Position numbers and translations under genes: made by a program. Source: Mytilus edulis (Eukaryota; Mollusca; Bivalvia; Mytilida; Mytilidae). From it: a stretch of 64,000 nucleotides of DNA. This document shows, in pieces, positions 48,501 through 55,039 of the stretch. How positions within the stretch are numbered: position 1 is the stretch's first letter; each line of letters opens with the position of its first letter. The DNA is taken from contig NC_092344.1 in the NCBI RefSeq assembly GCF_963676685.1, positions 52,102,830-52,166,829 on the forward strand, given 5' to 3'. The notes under the pieces were generated by a model. It saw only the letters and a list, made by a program, of their open reading frames with translations, had not been told where the DNA came from and searched no databases.

Positions 48501-51500
48501 TTTTAACTGCATTATAGCATATTATATAGACCTTTTTAACTGCATTATAGCATATTAATAGACCTTTTTTAACTGCATAATAGCATATTATATAGGCCTT
48601 TTTAACTGTATTATAGCATATTAATAGACCTTTTTTAACTGCATAATAGCATATTAATAGACCTTTTTAACTGCATTATAGCATATTAATAGACCTTTTT
48701 TAACTGCATAATAGCATATTAATAGACCTTTTTAACTGTATTATAGCATATTAATAGACCTTTTTTAACTGCATAATAGCATATTATATAGACCTTTTTA
48801 ACTGCATTATAGCATATTAATAGACCTTTTTTAACTGCATAATAGCATATTATATAGGCCTTTTTAACTGCATTATAGCATATTAATAGACCTTTTTTAA
48901 CTGCATAATAGCATATTATATAGACCTTTTTAACTGCATTATAGCATATTAATAGACCTTTTTAACTGCATTATAGCATATTATATAGACCTTTTTAACT
49001 GCATTATAGCATATTAATAGACCTTTTTAACTGCATTATAGCATATTATATAGACCTTTTTAACTGCATTATAGCATATTAATAGACCTTTTTAACTGTA
49101 TTATAGCATATTAATAGACCTTTTTAACTGCATTATAGCATATTAATAGACCTTTTTAACTGCATTATAGCATATTAATAGACCTTTTTAACTGTATTAT
49201 AGCATATTAATAGACCTTTTTAACTGTATTATAGCATATTAATAGACCTTTTTAACTGTATTATAGCATATTATATAGACCTTTTTAACTGCATTATAGC
49301 ATATTATATAGACCTTTTTAACTGCATTATAGCATATTATATAGACCTTTTTAACTGTATTACAAAATTGAGAATGGAAATGGGGAATGTATCAAAGAGA
49401 CAACAACCCGACATTTTATCATCAAAATTATGGTTTTTAGTAGAGTTAACCAAGTCAAATAGACATATACTCCATAATGTTTCCTCCCATTTTCCTCAGC
49501 ATCTGTAAATCACAGCTGCAATGCAACGCAGGTGCAGAAATCGATTGGTCTTGTTTAAGCATAGATGACTACATGAACCTATGAAATCAGTACCTGCTTA
49601 CTCAGAAAAACATCTAATATTCTTTCTGAAATTAAGCAAAGAGTCTGCTTATTTATAGAGTTAAGCAAGTAGCTTCAATAATTTGTCCTTAAAGCATATA
49701 AATGATGCCATGATTTTTTTTTGGACATTAGCTTCTGGTAGCGGTTTCTCCATAAATGCTTCTGCCTTAGACAACCAGGACTTTCAAACCCTATGTTGGT
49801 AGTACAGTTGCCCAGGTATAGTTCTTTTCAATACGACTTTGATATGTTGGTACTTCTTGATTTATAGGACATGAGTTGAATAACATTTCATTATTCATGC
49901 CCAATGAAGTATAGTTCTTTGTAAGAAGAATTGGATAGTCCGTTGAATTGCTATAAATAAACATGAATAAAAAATTCAACTTGGCTCTCCAACATGTCTT
50001 AGTTTTGGGTAATACTGTGGATTCATTTATTTTTGTGTGTATTAATTTTTGTGGATCGCTGAAAATATGCATATTCGTGGATCTTAGATTTCATGGTTTT
50101 GCCAATCTCTGTTTACAAAGCCTATTGAAAATATGATAGTCACTGGACATTTGAATTTCGAATTTGTGGTTCACGAAACCCACGAAAATTGGTATCCAAC
50201 GAACAATAAAGATTCCACAGTAAACATTTTTCCAATTATCATTTCATCAAGCTTTAGAATTGATGTAACTTTGTTGTCATTCAGCAACCTAACTTCTGAC
50301 TGTCAATGCCTCTGATATGTGACTTAGATAACCCTGATGCTGAAAGTCGAGCAGCATCATACTCAGGGTCATGCATTCATTTTACAAGCAGTATGAAGAT
50401 GAATTATTTTTTTAACAGTAATGTGCTGTTATCATACTTGACAATTTCATTAATATCAGTTAATAAGAAATTCAGAGACATCATGACTAAATAAATGTGG
50501 CACTCAGAGAACAGAATTTTGAGGAAACTGGTAAGAGATTTATTAATAATCTGCAGAGTTTTGTATTTCATCATTTTGAACAATAATACTAGGAACTTGT
50601 AGGAGGTATACAAAAATTATTGTATAGAATAAGAATTTGGGCAGGATAGTCAGAAACCAATTATAACACTATCCTAGGGGTTAGTACATGTTTGTACTTC
50701 ATGTGTTTAGCACTGCACTACAAGGCTAACATTCTATACTACTAATTTTAGGGCACAGTTGGCTTGCCTGTATTTACAGAGCCTTTAGCTAAGTTTATTA
50801 TTAAAGGCAGTCTAGGAGAAGTGACAAAGCAACACTTTGAAACAAAGGAGCAGCAACAGTTAGCAGAAAAGGTAAAGAGGGGGTATATAAAGAAATTTTT
50901 TTAGATTCTATTGTAATTACTTTCTGTATAGGTAAGAAGTTCTGACGTGGTAATTATAAGGGTAAATATTTCTTCTTTAAAATGTTTCACAGTGGTTACT
51001 TGTTCTTGTGAGAGAAAAAGTTTTTTCAGAGGTCACAAAGTAATATCTCTTTGGTTCCCACATTCTGGTAGATTTTGAACAGCTCTGATATAAATATCCA
51101 CATTCTTTCCAAATTTTCATATAAAATACTTTTTTTTTGGAAAGTGTCATTCTTTACACCAACTGGCTACAACCATTCTTGGAAGGCTGTTAATTTATAA
51201 TTGGAGGTATTAGTATTTACATTCTAATGTTACCATGGTCTTTTTACAGGTTCTGAATTGCAAATTAGATGAGATAGATGACATTGTGGATAGGCTTTCA
51301 ATTGGTTGTTCGAAGCCTTCCTCAGCCCTGTGTGAGGCTGACAGAAAATGCTGGCTCCGAGGCCTCTACAGGAGAGATGTGCTGTCCATGCAGTTGCCTG
51401 CCATCATGGATTTTCAGAGAGGCAAGTTTGTTAGTGAGATTTATATATATGGTCTAGCATGACGGCTGCAGTGCAGGCGATTTGGTGTCACGATATCACA

Positions 51501-51608
51501 GTAGCATGGGTTCGAATCCCGGCGAGGGAAGAACGAAAAATTTGCAAAAGCAAATTAACAGATCTAACATTGTTAGGTTGATGTTTAGACGAGTTGTATA
51601 TATATATA

Positions 51609-51648
<40 letters not shown>

Positions 51649-54599
51649 ATACAACTCGTCTAAACATCAACCCAACAATGTTAGATCTGTGAGTTTGCTT
51701 TCGCAAATTTTTTTGTTCTTCCCTCGCCGGGATTCGAACCCATGCTACTGAGATACCATGACACCACAACGCCTGAATTGCAGCCGTCCTGCTAGACCAC
51801 ACAACCACCTGGGCTTCACAATAATAAAGCTTTCGATGGCCATGTGTTACCTTTCCTCATCAGTTTTAATCTAGCTGCGTACTACAGTACATGATATATA
51901 AGGCATGGAGAGGAGATGCATGGATATACATATGTGTATATATATAACTGATGTGGAAAGTTAACACCTGGCCACTGAAAGCTTCATTTTTATGAAGCCT
52001 AGATGTTCATGAGGTGTAGCGGGACGGCTGCAGTGCAGGCGATTTGGTGTCACCATATCTCGGTATCATGGGTTCGAATCCCATCGAAGGAAGAACAAAA
52101 AAATTGTGAAAGCAAATTTACAGATCTAACATTGTTAGGTTGATGTTTAAACGAGTTGTATATTTTCAGATATATATATAGGGTGGAGAAGTCTTAACTT
52201 GTATATATATATTATATAGGCGTAAAAAATAATTTTCACATGTGCAGATGTATATATTCATTAAATAAAATAGTGAAATAAGTTAAAAAGTTAAGTTGAA
52301 TGGAACTGTTAACTATTAACTTATTTTACTATTTTATTTAATGATATATATATTGTGTACATGTTGTATCTACTTTAGTCTCCTTAGGTAGATTCATGGT
52401 ATACTGCCATCTTGGATTGTACAATCACAGTACAAAATCGGTCTAGTTATTTGCCTAAATCTGCAAATATGGAGACAGATTTGCAATTCAATGGGTTAGA
52501 ATGTTTTTTTCTATTTAAAGGAAATTTGTAAATTAATTGTATTGTACAAAATACTTTAACAAATATCATTTTTTGTGGTTTTAAAATCATTTTTTTTCAA
52601 AATGAGCCATTCAAGGGGAGATAACTCTTTTAGTACAAAATTTATACTGGGCTAATGGGAATTTTTTTATTTTTACTTGTAGCAAGAAATCAAGTTCGGT
52701 GACACCATGTTTTCTTTTTATTTTCTTAAAACATATTATGAAACCTTTCTTCTTACAATTTATTTCAAAATTCTTTTTATGCACACTATTTTTTCATGAA
52801 CAAACTAACCAAATTTTGGCAATTTTCAAAGACTCAAAGCTTGAAAAATAGCACAGTGACCCCTACTTTTTATTAAATTTTTGAAAAGAGCATAGTAAAA
52901 TCTTCATTTTGGCAAATTATAAAAAAAAAATGTCTCAAATAATATATACTTGTGATCTACCTAGCTGCACAAAAGAATTCACTGAAACTCTCTGAGAGTC
53001 TGTCTCCTACTATTTTATATTTTGACATGTTTGATGACTGTGAACTTAGGGGTTTCCCATGGCAAAACATGAACTCCACTATTAAAGCCTATAGGTTGTT
53101 CATTTTGCAAATGTCTATGCAACAACTCGTAAACTTATCTTCTGATTTCAGTTTTATAAGACCACAAAAAGTTATGTTATGAGGTCTGTGTTTGTTGTTG
53201 TCCATTGACTTGAGTCTTTTTCAAATTTCAACACAATGTTCCTCGTGACAATGTGAACACAAAAAAGGGGCCCAAAAGGGTGGAAAATCAAATGCTGTTT
53301 AAAAGTAGGGTTGTAATATATCATTGGAAAGGTAATACTTTACTAAAATTATATTTTTGAGGATCCCAACCTTTTCTGCTGTGCAGAAAGATGTCAAAAG
53401 GGTGAAAATCAAAAATTGTTAAAAAGTGGGGTTGTAATATATTAACTTGTAGATTACAAAAATTAAATTTTCAAGGATCCTGACCCTTTCTGCTGAGAAA
53501 AAAGGAGCCCCAAAATATTTTTTTTAAAGCAGTGTTGTAATAAATCATAGCAAAAGTATAAAGTTATAGATAATAAAAAGGAAAAATTTGAGGATCTAGA
53601 CCTCCTTTCCATCGAGAAAAATGGGTCCAGAAGTGTTCTCACTCAGACATCCAGTTGGCATTTGCAGATTATTTCTAAATTTCAGTGTTGTTTTTAGCAC
53701 ACCTGGCCAATAGCCTATGTAAACTTTTGCCATCACTCTGCCTCTTTCTTCCTTTGTCTTAAACTTTTTCAAACGTTAACTCCTCTGAAACTACTAGGTG
53801 GAATATGATTAGCCTACTAAACAAAGTTGATAAACTCCCATAACTCCTGTCAAAATAATTGAACAGTGATGATGTTGGAACTTGTCCAAGGTATTAGTGG
53901 TAGTAACATGTGGTATAAATTTTATAAAATTCAGTTGAGTAATGTCAGCATGAGAGCTCTTACAAAAGTGTGATAGACAGACAGACACATGGAGGCTAGC
54001 ATTGCTATGTCCCTGTTCCGCATTACCGCAGGAAAAAAAAAGAAAGCAGGTGGTATGACTAATATTTTATTTATTTTTTCTTTCCAGGTCTGCAACCATT
54101 CCTCTCAGTCTGGAAATCAACGCCAGAGGCAGAGGAAGCTGCATTGCATTTTTTGAGCCTTGACCTCATTCCCAAAAAAAACCAGAACGAGTTCTTAGAA
54201 CTCTTCAAGCTAAATAAGTATGGTGCATGTGGTTCTCAGCTGGCAAGACAAGAGGACAAGGCATATGTCTATTTCAAGTCCTTCCTGAAAGATGCGTTCG
54301 CAGGGCTTGCTTTGTGCAAATCAGAATCACCACGTAGCGACTATGAGCCTGCCAAGGAGGATTTGCAAATCTCAGCTGAGGAAGTTTTGCGCTTCTTCAC
54401 CGGCAGCACCATGGAACCTCCAGGAGGATTTTATAAGCCAATACTCATCCACTTTGATCCCAACTTCAAAAGTCCAAAAATAAGCACCTGTGCGCTGAAT
54501 GCAACATTCCCCTTAGATTTAAAAGCACAAACTCGAAAAGCTGGGGAACGTTACTGCAAGTGGATGGTAATGGGAGATGGGTTTGGTCTTAGTGACTGA
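30132..54599 (+). CDS. Multi-exon UBX-like/HECT-domain protein, putative E3 ubiquitin ligase
   Basis: At least 14 exons spanning 24.5 kb encode about 750 residues. Predicted order: polar Ser/Gln-rich N-terminus; basic stretch; acidic segment; Cys/His cluster (TCPAGH...CLCC); Arg/Glu-rich helix; UBX-like ubiquitin fold (FEIKIRTQEGVLSRKF); HECT N-lobe (FEAEDGCDGGGLLREL); HECT C-lobe with VLRFFTGS-type motif (EEVLRFFTGST), catalytic Cys in STCALNATFPL (codon 54489-54491) and the C-terminal GFGLSD. HECT ligases take ubiquitin from an E2 onto this Cys and pass it to a substrate; UBX folds often dock on the p97/VCP ATPase, but the usual FPR loop is not visible here. The HECT part most resembles invertebrate G2E3-like proteins. 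ATG is supported by an in-frame TGA at 30123. Splice phases agree everywhere except between exons 12 and 13, where part of the N-lobe is missing. Confidence 0.8.
30735..31400 (+). repeat. Related repeat heads in intron 1
   Basis: Two diverged copies of a phrase (cattgacgggggcattaagc at 30753 and gatgacaggggcattaagat at 31313), each followed by tttacccttgtc and runs of ctgtctgtcc type. They resemble heads of the tandem-core repeats elsewhere in this window. No coding. Confidence 0.5.
31452..31640 (+). CDS. HECT gene, exon 2
   Basis: 63 codons between ttttctgccag and GTAAGA, phase 0 at both ends. Ser/Gln-rich and probably unstructured (SSSASDALSIQSEVTQPERQ), ending with a basic FSPSRLRIPSARM. 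Confidence 0.75.
31850..32690 (+). repeat. Tandem-core repeat, family 6, in intron 2
   Basis: Starts at ttttagctcgccttcctcaa then aggtagggtgagctttt, a short inverted phrase typical of a repeat head. It continues with related segments (cttgaagatattgatttgat, agttacagatcaagttcaaa). Units are heavily diverged and ends uncertain. Confidence 0.45.
33092..33365 (+). mobile_element. TTAA-type MITE, copy 1 (intron 2)
   Basis: 274 bp beginning GGTGGTACCTAACACTACAG and ending agtgttgggtgccacc, flanked by TTAA at 33088-33091 and by TCAA (a decayed TTAA) at 33366-33369. The interior matches the reverse complement of the copy at 45898-46168, including aaaacggttggttcaatttt. TTAA targets are the hallmark of piggyBac-group elements (established). 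Confidence 0.8.
33848..33925 (+). CDS. HECT gene, exon 3
   Basis: 26 codons between tgttttcag and GTGAGT; NSSATLSLLRAESSNSEDDF then VQQSSM. A second donor, GTAAGT at 33941, would add five codons in frame (VSMVM). Phase 0. Confidence 0.65.
34245..34343 (+). CDS. HECT gene, exon 4 or alternative last exon
   Basis: After tttttaaacag the phase-0 frame gives PVLRRPKRTRAVAVEVKGKR then RGR and, if not spliced, VYMKFSNKS and TAA. The basic cluster looks like a bipartite nuclear localisation signal. No good donor is present: CGA|GTTTAT at 34313 is in phase but weak. An AATAAA at 34332-34337 overlaps the end. So this is either an internal exon with a poor donor or an alternative terminal exon giving a short protein of about 144 residues without UBX and HECT. 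Confidence 0.5.
   Translation, partial: PVLRRPKRTRAVAVEVKGKRRGRVYMKFSNKS
34465..34652. mobile_element. 188-bp MITE with TTA duplication (intron 4)
   Basis: Long inverted ends: gggctattccatttaaacat then caacccccaggaagg at the left, and ccttcctgggggttg then atgtttaaatggaatagccc at the right. Flanked by TTA at 34462-34464 and 34653-34655. The 3-bp TWA duplication fits PIF/Harbinger. Confidence 0.85.
34738..35712. mobile_element. Foldback element, about 970 bp (intron 4)
   Basis: Inverted arms of about 200 bp. The left arm contains aaactacctattgcctgacc, gtacaacaggtattgtgaga, caacaggtggtcatttaact and tagctagcttgctttcctca. The right arm has the complements in reverse order (gaggaaagcaagctagcta, agttaaatgaccacctgttg, ctcacaatacctattgtaca, ggtcaggcaataggtattt). 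The middle of about 540 bp has no coding. Confidence 0.8.
36225..36365 (+). CDS. HECT gene, exon 5
   Basis: 47 codons between ttattcatctag and GTAAGT, phase 0. VMPGNKSLKKPFVSKSVRFD, then a hydrophobic strand-like RMYILALEPVPSASSI. No domain recognised. Confidence 0.7.
36673..37190. mobile_element. Element with 14-bp inverted ends (intron 5)
   Basis: CATAGATGCCAACC at 36674-36687 and GGTTGGCATCTATG at 37177-37190, with ATACT next to both ends (36668-36672 and 37191-37195) as a candidate 5-bp duplication. The interior of about 490 bp is AT-rich and non-coding. Confidence 0.6.
37936..38040 (+). CDS. HECT gene, exon 6, acidic
   Basis: 35 codons between gaatttaaag and GTAGGT, phase 0. Highly charged ESDEDDKENNLDGIENHKAG and a His/Glu-rich end (MECHEADRSTSVHR). 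The acceptor has a weak pyrimidine tract. Confidence 0.6.
38632..38793 (+). CDS. HECT gene, exon 7, Cys/His cluster and charged helix
   Basis: 54 codons between ttttattttcag and GTAAGT, phase 0. TCPAGHTLEGLGSNCLCCEQ has one His and four Cys at spacing that could hold a zinc ion. It is followed by a long charged helix (DREIRRREEAERRQATEAAE) that runs into exon 8. UBX proteins such as FAF-type members also carry such a helix just before the UBX fold. Confidence 0.8.
38860..40390 (+). repeat. Tandem-core repeat, family 3 (copy b, intron 7)
   Basis: Head phrases tatacgcccgggcaataact (38862) and tatgcccgtcgtctttcaga (39430), core units with tttcaccaatgtccatgaaa, tail ggcgtatcatgcgctaaagt at 40348-40367. 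The segment agccttaatagtgccaattt (40242-40261) is an empty version of the site occupied by a MITE in copy c. A different family is embedded at 39528-40142. Confidence 0.75.
39528..40142 (+). repeat. Tandem-core repeat, family 4, nested in family 3
   Basis: Head cacacgcaacgagttgcgga then gggtataatgttttt, followed by three units of about 185 bp (gtcatcgcaactcctctcaa, aataaggacatactatgtag, ctaggagttacgcccctttg) and the tail cgtggggtatgtgagcgtgc. The same head, units and tail occur at 56205-56850. The open frame across 39388-39960 is the repeat unit translated twice and not a gene. Confidence 0.8.
40673..40798 (+). CDS. HECT gene, exon 8, start of UBX-like fold
   Basis: 42 codons between tcctataacag and GTAAAT, phase 0. 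IRLRRQTRLLAEQTDSDHG, then FEIKIRTQEGVLSRKFLECQ and DIQ. The pattern I-x-I-R-x4-G-x-L-x-R-K-F matches the first two strands of a UBX domain. Confidence 0.75.
41443..41610 (+). CDS. HECT gene, exon 9, rest of UBX-like fold
   Basis: 56 codons between tttcttcgttag and GTAAGA, phase 0. VLMDFIGSQSSATEFFTVRG and, later, HFGITGPTVLNSVWMTES. The helix (VLMDFIG), strand (EFFTV) and final strand (TVLNSVW) follow UBX order, but the conserved Phe-Pro-Arg loop that contacts p97 is absent. Confidence 0.75.
41935..44592. mobile_element. 2.65-kb element filled with hairpin units, copy 2 (intron 9)
   Basis: Left end gggtgctgaatgggact (41940) and right end agtccttttcggcacccc (44575-44592) are imperfect inverted repeats. 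The right end is the reverse complement of the head of copy 1 at 21078. Between them are the main array (41965-43830), the island gcaaattagttcacagaatc (43850), a unique spacer and a second short array (44395-44570). The hexamer acatct lies just outside both ends, 3-4 bp away, as a possible remnant target duplication. No transposase; non-autonomous. Confidence 0.7.
41965..43830. repeat. Array of 20/21-bp hairpin units
   Basis: Nearly perfect tandem array. The unit is ACAAAATTGACTTTTGTGAG (20 bp) or the same with TTGAG (21 bp), and the central bases vary among TTGAC, TTGAT and TTCAT. ACAAAA and TTTTGT are complementary, so each unit folds, and the junction TTTTGTGAGACAAAA is a second palindrome. 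A higher-order period of 326 bp is visible: gtaagacaaaattcattttt recurs at about 43194 and 43520 with the same variant order around it. The long minus-strand open frames lack stops only because of the unit composition. Confidence 0.95.
44760..46346 (+). repeat. Tandem-core repeat, family 3 (copy c, intron 9)
   Basis: Head tatacgctcgtcttttagaa then gggacgtattatggtatacc; core units with caccaatttccatgaaactt; tail gagcgtatcatgcgctaaag at 46311-46330. Parts match copy b closely (ggctttattcataaaaaaag). A TTAA-type MITE interrupts it at 45898-46168 and a G-run lies at 46217-46230. Confidence 0.75.
45898..46168 (-). mobile_element. TTAA-type MITE, copy 2 (intron 9)
   Basis: 271 bp, starting ggtggtacctaacacctgaa and ending gcagtgttaggtaccacc, with TTAA at 45894-45897 and 46169-46172. 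It is the reverse orientation of 33092-33365. The paralogous uninterrupted site at 40242-40261 has a single TTAA, which proves the insertion and the 4-bp duplication. Confidence 0.9.
46371..46445 (+). CDS. HECT gene, exon 10, linker
   Basis: 25 codons between tttttttttag and GTACTT, phase 0. Thr/Ser-rich linker TADNGEQTFADTSTIGSAST then IETMK. Confidence 0.65.
46556..46690 (+). repeat. Dispersed repeat, third mussel-type family (intron 10)
   Basis: Contains gtcaaactcaaagggacaac, aacccatccagcgagtaaga, acatcggtcttcaatgaata and gaggtaggacgtagccggcc in order. A short related piece (gtatcaaagagacaacaacc) lies at 49388. No coding. Confidence 0.5.
46741..47371. mobile_element. Outer foldback element (intron 10)
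   Basis: Arms of about 112 bp: acatacctgtcaacttttga ... tgctgttttgtggtcta at the left and tagaccacaaaacagcacgt ... ggcaggtatgt at the right, about 95 percent complementary. It contains cgcgcaaaata-type CpG-bearing segments. A second foldback is inserted in it at 47042-47262. Confidence 0.85.
47042..47262. mobile_element. Inner foldback MITE with TA flanks
   Basis: Ends tatcaggttgggaacaacac and gtgttgttcccaacctgata; further complementary parts are ggataccccctcaatgttag and ctaacattgagggggtatcc, then aaaaaccactttt and aaaaagtggtttt. The central loop of about 95 bp contains gtacatgtagatcataagat. Its right end coincides with the start of the outer right arm. Confidence 0.85.
48101..48344 (+). CDS. 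HECT gene, exon 11, HECT N-lobe start
   Basis: 81 codons plus one base between tacttttcag and GTAAGA (phase 1). Includes FKPGSRLHIEFEAEDGCDGG then GLLRELNSLVLKQWEK, the E-D-G-x-D-x-G-G-x-x-R-E signature at the start of HECT domains. A 30-copy minisatellite begins only about 50 bp after the donor. Confidence 0.85.
48396..49365. repeat. Minisatellite, about 30 copies of a 32-bp unit (intron 11)
   Basis: The unit reads tagacctttttaactgcatt then atagcatattaa, with common variants tgtatt/tgcataat, an extra T, and tatatagacc (33-34 bp). Roughly 30 copies in direct orientation. The order of variants is mosaic, which suggests repeated unequal exchange. No unique spacers, so not a CRISPR-like array. 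Confidence 0.95.
49732..49798 (+). CDS. HECT gene, exon 12
   Basis: 67 nt between tttttggacattag and GTAGTA. Completes an Ala codon and encodes SGSGFSINASALDNQDFQTL then C, leaving two bases (phase 2). FxxLG-type context of HECT N-lobes would normally follow. A TAG sits in frame directly after, so splicing here is needed. Confidence 0.6.
50013..50222. mobile_element. 210-bp MITE of a common bivalve type (intron 12)
   Basis: Ends tactgtggattcatttattt and attccacagta; within them gtgtgtattaatttttgtgg pairs with cacgaaaattggtatccaac. The ends are complementary over about 50 bp with some mismatches. TA flanks are part of the ends. Lies where the missing HECT exon would be expected, but short enough that it does not itself explain the loss. 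Confidence 0.75.
50752..50871 (+). CDS. HECT gene, exon 13
   Basis: 40 codons between actaattttag and GTAAAG; only phase 0 is open. GTVGLPVFTEPLAKFIIKGS then LGEVTKQHFETKEQQQLAEK. The phase does not fit exon 12, so at least one exon is missing or was not recognised between them. Confidence 0.75.
51250..51421 (+). CDS. HECT gene, exon 14, followed by a GC donor
   Basis: 57 codons plus one base after ctttttacag. VLNCKLDEIDDIVDRLSIGC and, at the end, LPAIMDFQR plus G. The only splice point that keeps frame with exon 15 is AGAG|GCAAGT at 51422, a GC-AG donor with otherwise consensus bases. The nearby GT dinucleotides give wrong phases. Confidence 0.8.
51440..51600 (+). mobile_element. tRNA-derived SINE, copy 1 (intron 14)
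   Basis: A-box-like TGGTCTAGCATG (51450-51461) and exact B box GGTTCGAATCC (51509-51519), followed by ggcgagggaagaac and a tail acattgttaggttgatgttt then gacgagttgtata. Polymerase III internal promoter layout of a tRNA-headed SINE. It starts about 20 bp after the GC donor of exon 14. Confidence 0.75.
51597..51647. repeat. (TA)n microsatellite between two SINE copies
   Basis: About 45 bp of alternating TA joins the tails of a plus- and a minus-strand SINE and is itself self-complementary. Confidence 0.9.
51640..51822 (-). mobile_element. tRNA-derived SINE, copy 2, inverted
   Basis: On the minus strand: A box TGGTCTAGCAGG (51788-51799) fitting the TRGYNNANNNGG consensus exactly, and B box GGTTCGAATCC (51730-51740). 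The head extends to about 51815 (tgaagcccaggtggttgtg). This is the most complete head of the three. With copy 1 it makes an inverted pair with arms of about 150 bp. Confidence 0.8.
52013..52165 (+). mobile_element. tRNA-derived SINE, copy 3
   Basis: gggacggctgcagtgcaggc, B box GGTTCGAATCC (52071-52081), then the same tail (acattgttaggttgatgttt). The A box region (ggtgtagcggga) is diverged. Confidence 0.75.
52386..52965. repeat. Dispersed repeat shared with 16050-16410 (intron 14)
   Basis: Begins ggtagattcatggtatactg then ccatcttggattgta and ends acttgtgatctacc. Ordered matches to the earlier locus are listed there. Non-coding. Confidence 0.55.
53250..53645 (+). repeat. Tandem repeat of about 120 bp, three units (intron 14)
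   Basis: Units marked by agggttgtaatatatcattg / ggggttgtaatatattaact and gaggatcccaaccttttctg / aaggatcctgaccctttctg / gaggatctagacctcctttc. Diverged; no coding. Confidence 0.65.
54088..54599 (+). CDS. HECT gene, exon 15, HECT C-lobe and stop
   Basis: Acceptor ttctttccag; completes a Gly codon, then LQPFLSVWKSTPEAEEAALH. Includes EEVLRFFTGSTMEPPGGF, the C-lobe opening, then PKISTCALNATFPL with the catalytic Cys codon at 54489-54491, and the terminus MGDGFGLSD before TGA at 54597-54599. The distance from Cys to C-terminus (about 35 residues) fits intact HECT ligases. Confidence 0.9.
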
Positions 54600-54641
54600 A
54601 TAGTGAGATCTTAACCTTTACAGCAAAATAATTGCCATTTG

Positions 54642-54647
54642 ATTAAA
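54642..54647 (+). terminator. Candidate poly(A) signal of the HECT gene
   Basis: ATTAAA, a common variant signal, 43 bp after the stop and followed by T-rich sequence (attttttgtt). Other signals further down cannot be excluded. Confidence 0.35.
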
Positions 54648-55039
54648 GAAACTTTATATTATTTTTTGTTACAGATTAACACAAAAAATGTGTTTCGGTT
54701 TTTTGATAGATGCTTTTTGGTGTGGAGAAAAAGATAAGTCAATCAATAATCAGTGTAACATCCTTTGATGTATACATATTGTATTACAGTACTCATTGAG
54801 TCTCATCAGAGCACTACTTCTGACTATTTGTTGCCATAAGCAAGTAAATGTATTTTAGAAGTCGGTTACAGACTCCACAATTAAAGGTGGCATTAATTCG
54901 TTTGAATTTCAGTTGAACAGTTTTTGTTTGTGTTAATTTATGTATGGTGTTTATATATTATGGTTTTCTCGTAAGTATTTCTGATTTACTGCTGAAAATG
55001 AAGGCGTAATTTGAAGTTTATTTTTGTCCAGGCCTTTTA

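Noticed and set aside
48396-49365. CRISPR-like array
   Set aside because: Direct repeats without unique spacers, in animal intronic DNA; it is a minisatellite.
50306-50494. Candidate for the missing HECT exon (CDLDNPDAESRAASYSG)
   Set aside because: No acceptor and donor pair with the required phases and no resemblance to the HECT N-lobe.
51505-51740. tRNA genes suggested by GGTTCGAATCC
   Set aside because: Box spacing is too long, no acceptor stem pairs, and three copies with shared tails show a tRNA-derived SINE.
51482-51808. Open frames across the SINE pair
   Set aside because: They read through the SINE and TA repeat on both strands and carry Tyr-Ile repeats from (TA)n.
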